Assembly: GCF_048544455.1 (NCBI RefSeq) | Contig: NC_133537.1 | Span: 311,525,738-311,589,737, forward strand | DNA from: Silene latifolia | Taxonomy: Eukaryota > Streptophyta > Magnoliopsida > Caryophyllales > Caryophyllaceae | Reading direction: 5' to 3' | Length of the DNA stretch: 64,000 nucleotides | Notes under the pieces: generated by a model | What the model was told of the DNA's origin: nothing | What the model saw: only the letters and a program-made list of their open reading frames with translations | Database searches by the model: none | Made by a program: the position numbers and the translations under genes | Shown: in pieces, positions 31,777 to 46,700 of the stretch | Layout of the letters: each line of letters begins with the position of its first letter | Numbering within the stretch: the first letter of the stretch is position 1

Positions 31777-34700
31777 CTAAGCAACACGAAAAATGTCTTG
31801 TAAAAAGAACTGGAGATTGCCGTTCCTAGGCTCGAAAGCCAACAGTTTATCAAGTGCATCCTGCAATTACAATATACTTTATTGCTACTCTGCGAAATGC
31901 ACTATTGAGTGTTTCTTCGGTAAAATTTAATCTACGACAATAGTGAGAAATAAGACCTTGTATTGTTGATCTTGAGTTACTAAGTTCTCGGTAGATAGTC
32001 GCTCGACGTGGTTATTGTCAGAGGTTGCATCCAATATCAAGGCCGCTCTCTTTATAACATCCTCAGGAATACCTGCGGATGTTAGTAAATGTTTCTTTTG
32101 AAGTCAAATATTCAGTCAAGATAATAAAAAATTTTAAACTTCAGTATGGACAACACAGTGTTGAAATAGCACTGTCTCAAAATTAATTGCAAACGTACCA
32201 GCAAGCATTGCACAATGCATCCCTGTAAAGCCGCAAGATGGTCAAATCAGGATGAAAAGTCGAACAAACAATGACAGATATTTCCTCAAGAAGTAACGAG
32301 TAGTGAGACACCTACCATAACTCAAGTGTGCCTGTCCAGGAACTAATCTGTATAGCATGTCATGAAACAATCAGTTGACACGATTAAGCTATTCAAATAT
32401 GACAACCAAAGGTATGTAAGGGCTTGCAATATCCTTAGCCATGTTGTTAACTATGGTTAGGGATTAGATGGTGGTGCAGTCTATGAACTGTCCTTCCAGA
32501 TAGAAGTATTATGAAATTAACAAAAACTCATAATGGACAGTATGGTCAGTATCATCCTAATGAAAGTATACTGACTAGGAAAATTTTGGTTAATTTTAAT
32601 GTGCACAAACACTGAACAGGGTCGGCCCAACAAGTGCTTCTTAGGAGGCACTTCATATATACCTGAATTTCTAAAAGAAGAAGCACCATCATGAAAGCTT
32701 CTCAAAGAAAACATACCTGTACAGAAACACAATGTCTTCCACAGGCAAACTGCTCTCCTCGGGCCTCAAAACACTCATTGTGTAAAACATAATCTTCTCA
32801 GACTACACGATTTATAAAAAGTACTGAGAATTCCATCAAGAAGCAAACCTCATTAAGTTGAGTAATGCTCAAAAATTAACACAGAATTGACCTTGGGCAA
32901 TACACTCTCCTGAAATATTTCAGTCAAGTGAGTGCAAAGCAAAACCTGTATATCGAAAATTAACCATCAGTCATCTAGAATATTCTCTTCAAAGTAGTAA
33001 CAGATACTGTTAGCAACTCAGAACAGAAGCTTTTAACGAAAAAAAGTTCATCAACTTAAAGATTATGCAAGCGAAGACTTCGAGCGATTCATGACAGGAC
33101 AAATTAACAGTGGAAGTACTAGTACAACAAGAAGGCTCATAAGAGTGTTAAGAATGCAAGCAAAATAAATACCACGTAATCTTAATGTCAATAGAAATTT
33201 GTTATAACATATGCATAACGAGTACAAACGGAATAGCATTCAAAAGCTGCACTCATAAGAACATCAACTTCAACTCAACGACTCTCTAGAGCATAATTAT
33301 TCATCTAGCCATGTGTATGGGTTTCAGTGGGTCACTTTCTTGGTGTCTTCTCCATTCACGCCCTTGGTGTCCGCTTATAGAAAGAAACGAAAAAATAGCT
33401 TGGCGATTATGTCAGTAAACAGTGGCTCAAGTTGGTACATGTTGACAAATTAATGATTCCACTTTCAGTTATACTCACTCTCGTGTTTACCTATTCCTGT
33501 GCACTCACAAATTATTTGAGATAACTTGGGGAAGGAAGTTCACCATCTAACCTTTGGAGTATCTTCACTTTCCGCAAAATATTTCACAGTTCCACCGAGA
33601 AGACCAATGCCATCTGAAATGGGCATGTGAAGCATTATACACTACCGACTGAGTTACTACAATCACAGATCAGGTCACACAGGCCTCTAATTTTTACCTT
33701 CCGCAAGAGTGCCTTTCCCAAATTCATCCAGAAGACAAAGAGAACTCGCCGTAGCTTGCCTACAATTATTCCCATTTAGCCTACCCTTGATTAAGAAAGC
33801 TTGGACAAAATTTCAGAGGTAATTGAAGACTCCTGTTTCCAGGAGAGCAGCTAGAGAGAGCACTATGCATGTGAAAGCAGCTAGAGCACTATGCATGTGA
33901 AAGCTTATGGAATGAAGATGATGTTAAAATTAGCAAGTACCACCTCGTATTCATCCCAAGCTTATTGTTTCCATTGGACTCTTGCCGTCAACCGGTGTCA
34001 ATTCTAAACACCAATTTCTTTAAAGAGTAAATTAAAAATAGAGTTTTTTGCTATTTACCACCTATTGAGTATCAAAGTTTACATATTACCACCTATTGAG
34101 TCCATTTTTACAAATAACCACCTACTTTTGAGGGAAACCTCTACAATCGACACCTATTTAGCACTTCATTGACGGTTTTTATTACTTATCGGCTCCCTTA
34201 CGATTTATCGGTCTCTCGATTATTTAAAATGACCAAATATCCCCCCTTCATTATACACATATTTTCAACTCAATTCACGCTCATTCCTATGTTCATCTTC
34301 TCACACATTCATCATCTCATTTCATTTTTTTTTTTGGCAGCAATTTCATTTTTTTTTCAACTCTAATTAACGGAGTAAAAAACTCTCTTTTATGTCATCT
34401 TCTCGATCAACAACATCCATCATCTCCATTAGAAATCTAGGCAATTGTTTATCACATTAGAGCTTCCTGGGAGACGGAAACCAGTGTTCATCTTCATCAA
34501 TCGACATTAGTCATCATGTCAATTGTCAATTAATTCAAAGTTAAGGTCATTTCTTTCCCAATTCGTTCTACAATCGTGGTTAATGCTACCAGAATTGATT
34601 AAAATTGCGATTTTTCCCAATTTTTAAATGTTAACCTAAATTTCTTATTGTTACCAGAATTGATTAAGACCACAGATTTTCCCCAATATAATGTTAATCC

Positions 34701-37700
34701 GAAAATTGAATAGAATGATTAACCTAGAAATTTTCGTAACAAGTGTAAAGAGATCGAAAGGAGAGAGGATGGAAGAGGGGGACTCGAAATTGAGAACAAT
34801 TGAAAAAAATTACCTGATGTTGATTGCCCAGAAATGAAGAACTGCAATATTAAGAAATTGAGTATAAAGGGGAGAGTGGAGTTTGGGTTGTACGACTTGT
34901 ATAATGAAGGAGGGGTAGTTTGGTCATTTTAAATAACCGAGAGACGATAAATAGTAAGCGAGCCGATAAATAATAAAAACCGTCAATGAAGTGCTAAATA
35001 GGTGTGGATTGTAGAGGTTTTCTCAAAAGTAGGTGGTTATTTGTAAAAATGGACTCAATAGGTGGTAATATGTAAACTTTGATACTTAATAGGTGGTAAA
35101 TAGCAAAAAACTCTTAAAAATAACTCTTTTTTAAAATTCAGTTTTTAAAAATTACTCGCTTATATAATTTTTTTTCTAAAATTACTCCCTTAAGATGCAC
35201 TTTTATTAAAAATTGCTTCAAAACTTACAAGGGAGTAATTTTAGAAAAAAATTATATAAGGAGTAATTTTAAAAAATTGGATTTAAAAGGGAGTTATTTT
35301 TAATTTAATCTTCTATAAATATATGTAAAGATAAGAAAAGTAAAATATCATGTTTAATTTATGAAAACAACTAATATCATAAATCATCTTTAAAAGGCTG
35401 TATACTAAGTTGTAAATTAGGAGAAAATATCCTTCAAAACAGCAGGCAAAATGAGAACAATGTTAATGGGATGGCGGAATACAATTTATGCACACTGCAC
35501 ACGTCTGAAACTGCTCAATATTTATACCTCAACATCATGCCTACTTGTTGTAAATCAATCATAAATGTTGATTGCTCAGCAGCAATGAGCTTGCTTCCCA
35601 TTGCACAAAATATCCTATCCGCAAAATACAAAAATTTGAGTGTTATATTGACAACTTTGTGACACCTTCATTGTAAGAAGCCTCAAATATCAGAAAGGTA
35701 CCTATCAGTTAATCCTATCACAGCAGCATCCGCAGGTACAAAACTTCCAATATGAGATAGGAAGACTATCAATGCTACCTGAGCCAAAAAATCATATATT
35801 ATGAAACACAAGCTGCTCAAAATTTTATCGCACCTCACTTTTGCAGGTATGTGAACTAAACAAAGGTGACAAATCCAATAATAAATTTCAGGCACTTTTT
35901 TGGAGACAGTAATATCCTGCAGGCTGAACTATAAGAATTCTAAACTCAATGGAAAAATACGGTCACGATGGTTGTGGCTCGGTTTTGAATAATGGTCAAG
36001 TCTGCAAGAAACATGAACAAGGGGTATTCTGACAGGCCTTATCAATGGATCTTATATGCTGAAGCAGACACCAAAAACTGAATGTTGGAGCATGGAACCA
36101 GAACTAAGGGGCCTAAAGCATATTAATATTTGGGTGTAATCAAACATTAACTTTTGATGTATGTCAAATGAAATACGGAGTACTTCGTTATAAATTATAG
36201 CAAAACATGAGTGATTTGAGTATTGATTCAGTAGGTGTCAATAATAAAAAAAAATAAGTTCATTTTTCAATCTAAAACTAGAATTAAGAACTCTTCGAAA
36301 ATGGAACATTATAAAATAAGTTGGGAAATGGAGAGAGCAGAGTGGCATAATAGTCATGTATATTGGTATAGTGTCGCAATTAGACCTGTCAAACAAGCCA
36401 GTCGGGTTACAGATTCGGTCATTTCAGGTCGGGTACGATACGGATAGGTTTGTTTCGGGTTTGTAAGATACGCGTTTGTACGGGTCGGGTTGGACAAAAA
36501 CGGGTCAGATTAACACATATTTACAAATGTCTACATTCTTTAATTTTAACAATAAACATATAGATATTTTTATTTTATTTTTTTATTTTTTAAAATATCT
36601 ATATTTAATACTCCATATGATATTAGTAAGATTAAACATTTTTTGTTTAATACATTCAATATCGCAAAGATATACGACATATTTGATTGATCCGTTATTG
36701 CGTACATGACAAGCAGTGACTATATTTATATGGTAATCATATATTTATATGGTAAATCATTTGACTAATTAAGCATGTGGTAAAACAATGCTTTAAAACA
36801 AATATAAGCATATTTTATTCTAAAACTTTGACAGTTTAGAAGTTTAGATTATGTTTATCATTTTATATTAGTTTTATGGGCTTTTTTGACAGAAACTACC
36901 TTTTATCTAGGCTCGTTTGTGAGAGACTACCTTTCTTGTTTTTTTTTTTTCGACTTTCTACTATTTTATTTCTTCTTTTTGCAAAAGCCTATCAAAAAAT
37001 TCAGTTTCGGCAAAAAAGTCAAATTCCCGTCGTTGGCTTACCATTTTCATGCGTGAATCTAACTCTTTACTTCATAACACTACTAATTGACGATACATTG
37101 ATTAAACCCAACATTAATCACCTCAATTTGTCCATCTCTTACCCCGAATCAAAACCTAATTCACCTAAACAAAATCGCCATCAACATTTAACTGAACATG
37201 GTAAATTCTTTTTCAACAACTATGATCTATCATGGGCAAAATCAACGCCTAGTCTTAACTTTTCGAAAATCATCATGGATCAATCTCAGGATCACTTTTC
37301 TGCTATCTCATTAATTTTATGATGTTCTGATGCCCGTCATCTTCGCCGTGCAGAGGAAAAGAGGGCTATGTTACTCCGACACTTCACTTAACTGCCGTGT
37401 CCGACACATATCTGTCCGACACCGACACGACACTTTGACGCTTCATTTTTGACCAAAAAATTGAAAAATTCTCACAAAATAGCCGTATCCAACACTCGCC
37501 ACGTGTCAGACACGGCACCCGTGGGCACCCGTGTCGGAGAGTCGGGGTAACACAGAAAGAGGGTACTTTTATATGACTGCGATGAAGAGGGAGATTGAGG
37601 TGGTTGATGCGATGAAGATGGGATGGAAAGGACTTTTGATAGGTCATTGGGTATGGAGTGGAGCCTTTTGGGATTTTGTTAGATGAACAAAGGGGAAAAA

Positions 37701-40700
37701 CCTGGGTTGTATGTATGAAAAGGGAGAAAACAGCCAGTCAACGTCGGGAAGTTGAATTTTTTCGTCAGAAGTGAATTTTAGGCAGGCTTTTGCAAAAAGA
37801 AGACATAAAAGGTAGTCAAAAGCCAAAAAAAAGGTACTCTTTCACAAATGAGCCTAAATAAAAGGTAGTTTCAGGAAGAAGAAGAAAAAAAAAAAAAAAA
37901 ACAAAGGAAAGAAAAACCTAGTTTCATTTGTTTTAAATACAAATTTTCAATAAATTTACCTATCTGCGGGTCGGTTTATGTGTTGGGCGGGTCTTAACCG
38001 TAAATATGCGGATTATTGTCGGGTTGGATCGTTTCCAACTTCGGGTTGGAAAGAGCGGGTTACTCCCGGGTTATTTTTGGTTGGTTTTTGGGTCGGGTCA
38101 TCTTTTGACAGGCTTAGTTGCAATGCATAGCAAAGAGACAAAAACAGAGCTTGACAGGATAGATTGGTGAACTTGGATGTTGAAATGAAAGACTCTTCGA
38201 AGGTATGTCTGAGGATCTCATGGGCAGCCACAGACATATACTACCATAAACTATGTTACTCAAACACGTTCAGAAGTATCCGACACAGGTGTGTGTCAAT
38301 GTGGCGGACTCTCTGCTTTTTATATGAAAAATATGCATATTAGCTTTAAATGAGGTCCAAGTGTCAATATCCATGTCCGAGTATCGAGTGTCTGACAAGG
38401 GTACGCGAGGGAATAAGAAGAGTTGGAGTAGCATAGCCTAGGCATCAAAGCCACACTAGGTCAACCACCTCATCACTTGGGGGCAGGGGCAGAAAAGAAA
38501 GGAAGAGGTCTATTGAGTGAGGAGTGTTTTTATAAGTTTTTGTTTTTTTGTGCATATTCCATTAAAGGCTAAGCAAGGAAAATCAAACATTCCTACTCCT
38601 GAAATCAACAACAAACAAAACAAAAGAACTTTATGTGCTTGTCTACAGTAGGTCGAGTAATTAACACACCTGCTTTATATAAATACTTTTTCCAGAATAA
38701 TTAGGTCCAGTGATGATGTTAATTCTTCCTGAGAAAGAGCAAACATAATGTAAGTATCGCTGCAACTTTGGACAAAGTGACAAACACACGGTAATGGCCA
38801 GATATTTAGGTGCAACGCCTAAAGTCACTGACCATTATCAAGAATTTTCGTGTCATTTGGAATAAATGTATCGACGGTCATCTCCTGCAGAAGATGCCTG
38901 ACAGGAAGCAGTGTTGCATATTACAGATTCATTCCACAGCACCCTCCTTTTGAAAAATTATTAGTCATTATTTCATGTTGTAAGACACAGTAACCCGCAC
39001 TAACCTCCCATTTTGTATATGGAGTATGGATTCAGTAGTCAGAACAGGCCTTACATAGTTGTTTTGCTGAGATACCAATGCCAAAGACAAATAGCTGAAC
39101 ATGTGAAACCAGATAAACTGGTATCAGAATCATTTAAACCAAATGACAGACTAAGTAGTAACGTTGAATCAGATCTACATACCAGTCAAGTTCTGCGGCA
39201 AAGTTCACAGCCTTGAGCAAGTGTGCCGAGAATAAGAGAACGTGTGATATCAGATCCCTTATAATCACCCTCTCCATGTCTATGCCATTTGAAAGTAAAA
39301 GTAAACAAATCAAAACCAAGCAAGTGTAGAGAAGTCATGCCAGCATTCTCCATCTTTTCAGTTAGCAACACCGGCCATGCAGGCAAAAAGATGAAGCATG
39401 TGTAGACACAGAGTAGCATGCTAACCCAAAATCTTGTGATATATGTCTCCGAGGATGTCATCCAACTCTCTTGTTTTTGAGGTTCGGTAGAAAAACCTTC
39501 TTGGCTCGTTGTCACCGTCAGAAAACTGCATTATGTAGCACTCCTAATTCAGTCACTCATGCTGTTCTCATTGATTTATAATCTACTCGTTTAATGCAAC
39601 TTACAGCAAATTCGACATCTTCAAGATTTTTTAGTGTGGACTCGTCGAGCTTTTCCTCAAATATACAGAGCAGGTATCCTAAACAGGAATTCAAACACAT
39701 TGACGTTTCCCCAAGTTAAAAGAAAAGACATAGTACAGTACATGAACAGAAGTAACATGAATTGTGAAGATTCAGTCAGCCTGATGATGATTACACAATA
39801 TGCATCAGCCTTAAACAGAAACACACCTAAAAAATATAGAGAGTCAAGATATATTATGATAGCTTTTTTGTCTTTTTACTAGTGAAGTTACTAACAAGTA
39901 CATTGATGTCACAAAATTATGTTGACACACAGAAGGAATTATACAAATCCACTAGTTCTCTGATTCCTCAAAGTATTATAACTATATGACAGGCAAAGGC
40001 CAGATCAATGGTAAAAAAATACAAGGGATACTTTACATCAGACAACGAGGTACAAATTGTAGATCAAACCTATTTGGTGTATGTAAACAGTACAAGGCAC
40101 AAGCTTTCCTCCATGCAAGTGGGGCAGCCGTGCAAGCTCTAGTGATGAAACCTGCATCATATTTGAACCTGAACCATCAATAATGAAACGTTACATGAAT
40201 GTGCATTGCTCAATTTTCAACTTGTTTAATAGCTACCTCTTCCAGAAGTTCCGGCAGTTCCTCGTATATTTGCCTCAGTTCGTCCAACTAGGTATTAGAA
40301 CAAAATTCAAAATTACCAACTGATACGACTACTTTGCAACAACAATATCCCTATAGTACCCTATGTTGCTCGGACTCTTCAAAATTACCTCTGCGTACCC
40401 ATATTGGACACTCGACACTCGGACATGGGTAGGACACTCGGACATTTCATTTTAGACCAAAAACATGATTTTTTTTCATAAATAACCAAACCCAACACTT
40501 GGACTGTTGGACACACACCCATGTTGGATACTTCTAACCAACTCCGAGCAACATAGGTACTACCAACTCACAGAGGTCGTCTACAGAATAGTTAATGTTC
40601 ACTTGTTTAATTTAGAAAGAAATTCCATGGAATAAGAAATTGACACTGCTAAAAAGGAGCATTCCATTTCCTTCAACGAGAAATTATAAACTGCTACAAA

Positions 40701-43700
40701 AATGTATTCAATATCTGACCTCATCACAGAAACCCTCTTTGACAATTGTTGAATAACCTTTCTCTTTTACTCTAGCTACATCAATGACACCAATGACCTG
40801 CACAGTGCAAAGCATAAATTATCCCAACCAGAGCCAAAGAAGAAAGACACAATGAAGAAGCTAGATGTTGAAATAAGTAACACAGAAAAGAACTCTAAAA
40901 GAGGCTAAAAAACATTGACAAATATGGAAAAACAGAAACAAAGAAACTTACCCTTGACAAAAAAACATAAGAGAATCTTTAGCTAAGTATACAGATCACT
41001 CACACATCACATATCACAGTTAATGGATAAAACGTCGTTTTTAGTTAGGGAGGAGGGGAGAGGGACTTGAATAGAATTATCATCATCATCATTATAATGA
41101 AGATTGTCAGCAATGTGGATGAAGTTGCAATGCCTAACCAGTTCATAGATATAGGAGAGCTCCGTTGTAATGCATAAAGCAGCCTGCAATATGGCATGAA
41201 TAGCTAGGTTTAGACTCAATAGAGAATTATGTTACTCTGACTTCTTTATTTCCCAATCTGTCTCTCCCCAGTTTGTCATATAGGCATATAACACAGCAGC
41301 AGGACATGAATCTTAGACACGTCCTTTCAGCCAAAAAAATACTCCCTAAGTCCCATTCATTTGTTTACCTTTTTTATTCTTGGTGAGAGGTATTTTAATC
41401 AAAGGTAAACAAATGACTAAGACGGTGGGAGTATGATTTTTTACAAAAACAAACTTTGTCAGACACTAAGACAGGAGCCTGCGTCTAGAACTTCAGGCTC
41501 AACTTGTATAACATAGACAAAGATAACGGTGCAGGACAAATACCTCATCGATAATTTTGAGGTTGAAATGGTTGATATGTTCCCTTAGACTCTCAGATAT
41601 ACCTACTTCAAATATCTTGTTCAAGTGCAGCAGGGACGATAGGCTCTGGAAGAAGAGGGTTCGTAGATGTAATAAACCCAGATTAAAAGAAGAAAAGAAA
41701 GACATGATAAAATGACGATGGAATCTCCGCAAGATCTTGCGTAAAAGTAAAACCGTCTTACATTTGTTTTAAGTTTTTAACGACCATTGTTTCTGGGAAG
41801 GGTAAATGTGGTAGTTACAAAATAAAAAAAATTGGAGAGGAAAGTTAATATAAAACCCATTCACTAATTAGTGGCACCATAAACCATGGTAGTTACAAAA
41901 GAAAATTTTGGAAGAGTATTTGAATCAGATAACATGTGGCTTTAGTGTTTTAAACGAAAATGGTCTTATACAAGAGTTTGCAATTTTGGAGAGAACAAAG
42001 AGCAAGAGAAAAATAACCACCATTAACCACCTTTATTTGAAAATGTTCTTATACATGATTATCTGACCCAAAACTGTTGTTTTAGAAAGCTTTCAAGCAA
42101 ATTTTGTTAAACCACCATTAACCACCTTTATTTGGACTTTGAGATAAGAAGATAACTCATAACCTACTCTTTCAATAAAGAACTTCAGGTCTTAAACGAA
42201 TTGGTTTCATTAACTAAGAACTGATTATATAACCGTTTGGTTAGGTCATGAATTCTGAAAACAAATAGTAAATAGATATTGCTGCAGTAACACCATGTAA
42301 TTATTCACAAGTGGTACACTGGTACCCACTAATAATAATTCAGCACAAGGTAAGGAAATAAAATTTCTCCGCACACTCCAACTACTCATCCAAGCCATCC
42401 CACAACCATCAATTGACTGCCATACCCCTATCAAGCTTAACTTCGCATCTTTTCACAACCGCTGAGAAGGTAATTAGCCTTCACTTCCTTTGGACACTAT
42501 CAAAGGCTACCAAACCTCCTACAGGAAGTACCTGCCACCATGGCTTAGGCAATTTACATCCTATTCGAAAATGATGAACCTGAGGAAAAAGGGTATAACG
42601 CAGGGATGTTGATCCAGGATAGCAGGAACAGGAAGTTTTGGGTCAAAGCAGCTGCGGCAGAAAGGATGTAGATGGAATGCGCAGAATTTGGGAGATGAAA
42701 TGTTTTACCACAGTTCTCTTTTTCGTATATAATACAAGATGTAAATATGATAGGTCACACCAACTCGGCATGTTGATATGATGTAAAGAAGGTACTCCGT
42801 AGATATTTCTTGAGAAACATCCACGCCTAACTAACAGTTATAAATACAAAGCCAGACACTCGAAAAAATAAAGATTGTCAAACTAACCAAACCACTGTGA
42901 AGAGGCAAAGCCTTGACAGATTCCACATATTTCACCAAAAAAATCACTTAAAGAACCTGCTACTGACCTTTAAAAATGCTGCCCAATCACTACTCGTACA
43001 TAATGAGCTTGGAGAGTTAAATTTCTGCAATAAAGCAGGTAGATATTTATAACTGAAGTAAATAATTTTCAAACATTCTGAGTGCTATGAAGTAAAGTGT
43101 CAGACATAAAAGATAACCTCGAATACGGAATTGGGTAAAGAAATTACATGACAAGAGCACAGCGAGAGAAAAAGTGTGGTACCTTGACTAAGTATGGAAC
43201 ATCTTTTATGGACTTTAGTGTACCACGCAAAGAGACTATCAGTTCTTCAGAATATAAGAAAAAGGTTATCTTCACAAGATTAAGAAAATTCAAATCATAA
43301 TTTATCATCATCAAAGCGACAGAATTGCATCTCCGCTATGAGCCATTTAATCCATCCATCTCTTCTCCTTTTATTAATTTAGAATTAACATAGAAGTGGT
43401 TCTTGGTTTCTTGGGATGTATGGAAGATCATCAAAGAGAATCTGCAAGGAATACTCGTGCCAGTCACCAAGAAAGTTCAGTTATCAGCACTCTCCAACCC
43501 AATACTAGTCTGACGCGCTCTTATCCCCAAGGATCCCCATATCAGTCAGAACACTCGACTCTCTCGAAGCACCCAGTTTTAACAATTTAACATAGCTATA
43601 TTATTCAATTCTCTGTCACTCCAAGTGCTGAATCCTCGAATCCTTGCTCATTTATGAATTAACAAACTAAAAACATACTTGCACATACAAAAGTTCCTTC

Positions 43701-46700
43701 TGAAGTTAGTCGGAAAGGTTTGCACTTACTCCGCAAAGAGCTCTGTATCCAATACATTCACGTGCACATATAGGTTCTGAAAAAAATTCTATTATCAAAA
43801 CATCTACTGGAAGGAGTTTATCACACCAAAACAGGCTTACAATTTGCACTGCCTACAAAAGTCATGCAGAAGGATACAGCATCAAGTCGACTGTTTAGAA
43901 TTTCCAGGTCAAGTATAGGTCGGAGGAACCAGTTTCTGCATAACAGGACACCATGTGCCTGAGCTCTTAGTAATTATTGTGTCAAGTTATTCAAATATTA
44001 TCATAATTACCGGGCAAGCTTACCTCAAGAGACGTCGACCCATTGGTGTGACACACTGCGAAGAAAGAAAAGCACCCATACCAAATTCAGAAACAATATT
44101 ATCAGTAAAGAATAGCAGACAAGAGCCTGTAGTCCTGTACCTTATTCATAACACCAAAAACAGAAAACCTGCAAATTAAAAAAAAAATAGCTACTCCAGA
44201 TTACATTAGTGCACAACTTAAAAACACAAGACCAACAAAAATAAAAGGTACCCTTCTTTTGATCGACCAATGCCCATATGGCTGGGATGCTTATCAATTT
44301 GGAAAATCTGTAGTGCTTCATGAGCTGCGGCATCAAGTTTAAGAAATTTATTTCTGTCTTATGTCAAGAAAAACTATGGACAGCCTTTGTATACAATGCA
44401 TCCCAAAAGAGCTTGGACACTATATTCGGCATAGTACTCCCTTTGTCCCAATCATTTATTTGCCTTTTTTTATTCTTGTGAGGAGTATGTGAATCAAAGG
44501 CAAACAAATGATTGGGATGGAGGGAGTATATAATTGCATCTCAGGATATCTCCAATATAAACTATAAAGCATAACAAAATATTATCCTTCAAATCATCAT
44601 ATCAACAGTACACTAGGGGATACAGTGAAACTTCAGATACAGAATCAATGGCAATTGACGTGTCTCCATATTCCATGGGTTCAAGGATATCAACAATTCT
44701 TTCGTTCTCCAATATTGCAAGAAGACCCCCACTAGCTCGAACTTGAACCTCGCTTGCTATATCCATCATGGAACTAAGCTGACAGAAAACCAAAAAAAAA
44801 AAAAAACATAAGAACGGATACGTATAAAAGAGACTTGGCAGAATTGGTTAAATACTTTCTATTGACAGAGTCATTACAGATTTACAGATAAAAATCAAAG
44901 AATTACATTTGGAAAATGTAATAAAAGGGAATTCTACAATAAAGAACCCAATCCATCTCTAGCTGTTTGCCCACTTTAAAATACATGACTCTCAGGGCAA
45001 AAAATATTGGGTTTGGTTGGAGTTATCAGAGGATTATCATTATAGTAGCATCAGAAAGTCTAAATGTTTATGATATGAATGACAATTTCGAAAAATTATA
45101 ATTGGATAAAGTAAAGCAAGGGGATTCATTCACTCTCAGTGCAATGTTGTATGGCAATGATTTTAACTGAGCAAAATAGCCTTCAAATAGCTGCCGCTTT
45201 AATGCAATGTATTATGAAAACTGTCCATTGTTGAGCAATATCGCACATATCATACCTGCTGACACGTGATTAGATCGATTTAGATGTGGCAAAAGTGAAC
45301 TGAGCCGAATGAACCTGATCCTAGTTAGCCCAACCCAAATGCAATCTGAACCGGAAAAGTACAACCCAAATTTGACCCAAACCTAATATGTCCCAATTCA
45401 AACTGAAGAAGTTGAAACCAGGAGCTTTTTTATAATTATGACCAAAACTGACTCCTAACGATCAGAATGACCCGTCCCAAAAATGACCCGACCCGGAAAT
45501 GATCCAACTCAAATTGACTCATCCCCAAAATGATCTGATAGCAGCGCCCCCATAAATGACCAGAGCCACACCTGACCCGAGTGACTTGTTTGCTAAGTCT
45601 AATCTGAAGTAATGAAGTACATTGTTGATGGATGTGCCAAATATCACTCCCTAATAAGTGTGTGCTTATAGTGGATGCCTAACACGTTTATTTCTAGGGT
45701 GCAGAATGCAGCTGAAGAGAGAGTGGAAACTTACAAAGGTTATGTGCTCTTTAACACTCAATCCATCATCCATTCCCGAAACTCTGAGATATATCAACCT
45801 ATGATATTCACAAAATGAGTGAGAATCTAAAAAGAAAGAAAAAGACAAACTCCACGAGCATTTTAGAAACATGCCAATAATCATATACTCAAAATAAAGT
45901 AATAAACTCAGTACCATTTTCACTACATTTTTAAAAAGGACTGACAAATAAAACAATATTATCATTTTCTCATTTTCTTCCGTTTTTCAGGGCCCCGTTA
46001 CAAATCCAGGGATTACTAATACAAATATATATACATCTCATGCCTTTATGACATCACCTTGCAACAAAATAACACTCCCAAAAACTAATGACTATACAGT
46101 ATTAAATGGACCACTTGGCGTTTCATATTCAATTTAGCAGTGCAAGAAAGTGAAGCAGCATCTCAATGTTCCAAACAATAAGGTCCCAAATCCAGATCAC
46201 TCAATTACAAAACAGGAAGGAGCTAAACTATGGATATAGGTAGAATGAAAGGCTTCAATAATAATTGCAGCTGATCTTGAAGCTTTCTGTTCAAGATTTT
46301 TAAGAATCAACATAACGCAGCTCAAGATCAATGTTGCAGAAAACTACAAGAATATGAACCTGTGCCAAGCTTGCTCGTAACTAAATAATGAACTTTTCAT
46401 TAGCTTCAATGTGGGTGCCAAGTCCATTCCATCTGCAACGTTTTGTTATAGGATTACAAAATTGATGGCTTTGACGAATGCAGAATAGACCACATACCAT
46501 TTCTCTGCAAAGCCGATAAGAACGCTTCTTCACATTTGGTGCTGGTGTAAATGATCGCAGGTTGGGCCTGATATTTCACTGTAGAAATACCAAAGTCAAA
46601 AACAATATTTTAATACCATGACATGGACAATACCAAGCTACATTACTTCATCAATGAACAATATGACAGTTATAAGATAGAATCTCCAACCCAAATCAAT

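Larger units (their letters stand above)
36381..38116. mobile_element. hAT-like non-autonomous element in MSH5 intron 24
   Basis: The left terminus TAGACCTGTCAAA and the right terminus (complement TAAGCCTGTCAAA) match at 11 of 13. The flanking 8-mers gtcgcaat (36373-36380) and gttgcaat (38117-38124) match at 7 of 8. Both ends carry cgggtcgggtt-type repeats (36395-36500 and 37970-38100). The middle holds another inverted-repeat element (36878-37880). Confidence 0.8.

Noticed and set aside
43724..43779. Possible extra MSH5 exon ([14 protein letters not shown])
   Set aside because: Joining it after a GT donor at 43836 creates a stop at the junction, and it has no counterpart in the Arabidopsis protein as recalled. 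The GC-AG intron gives a conserved junction instead.
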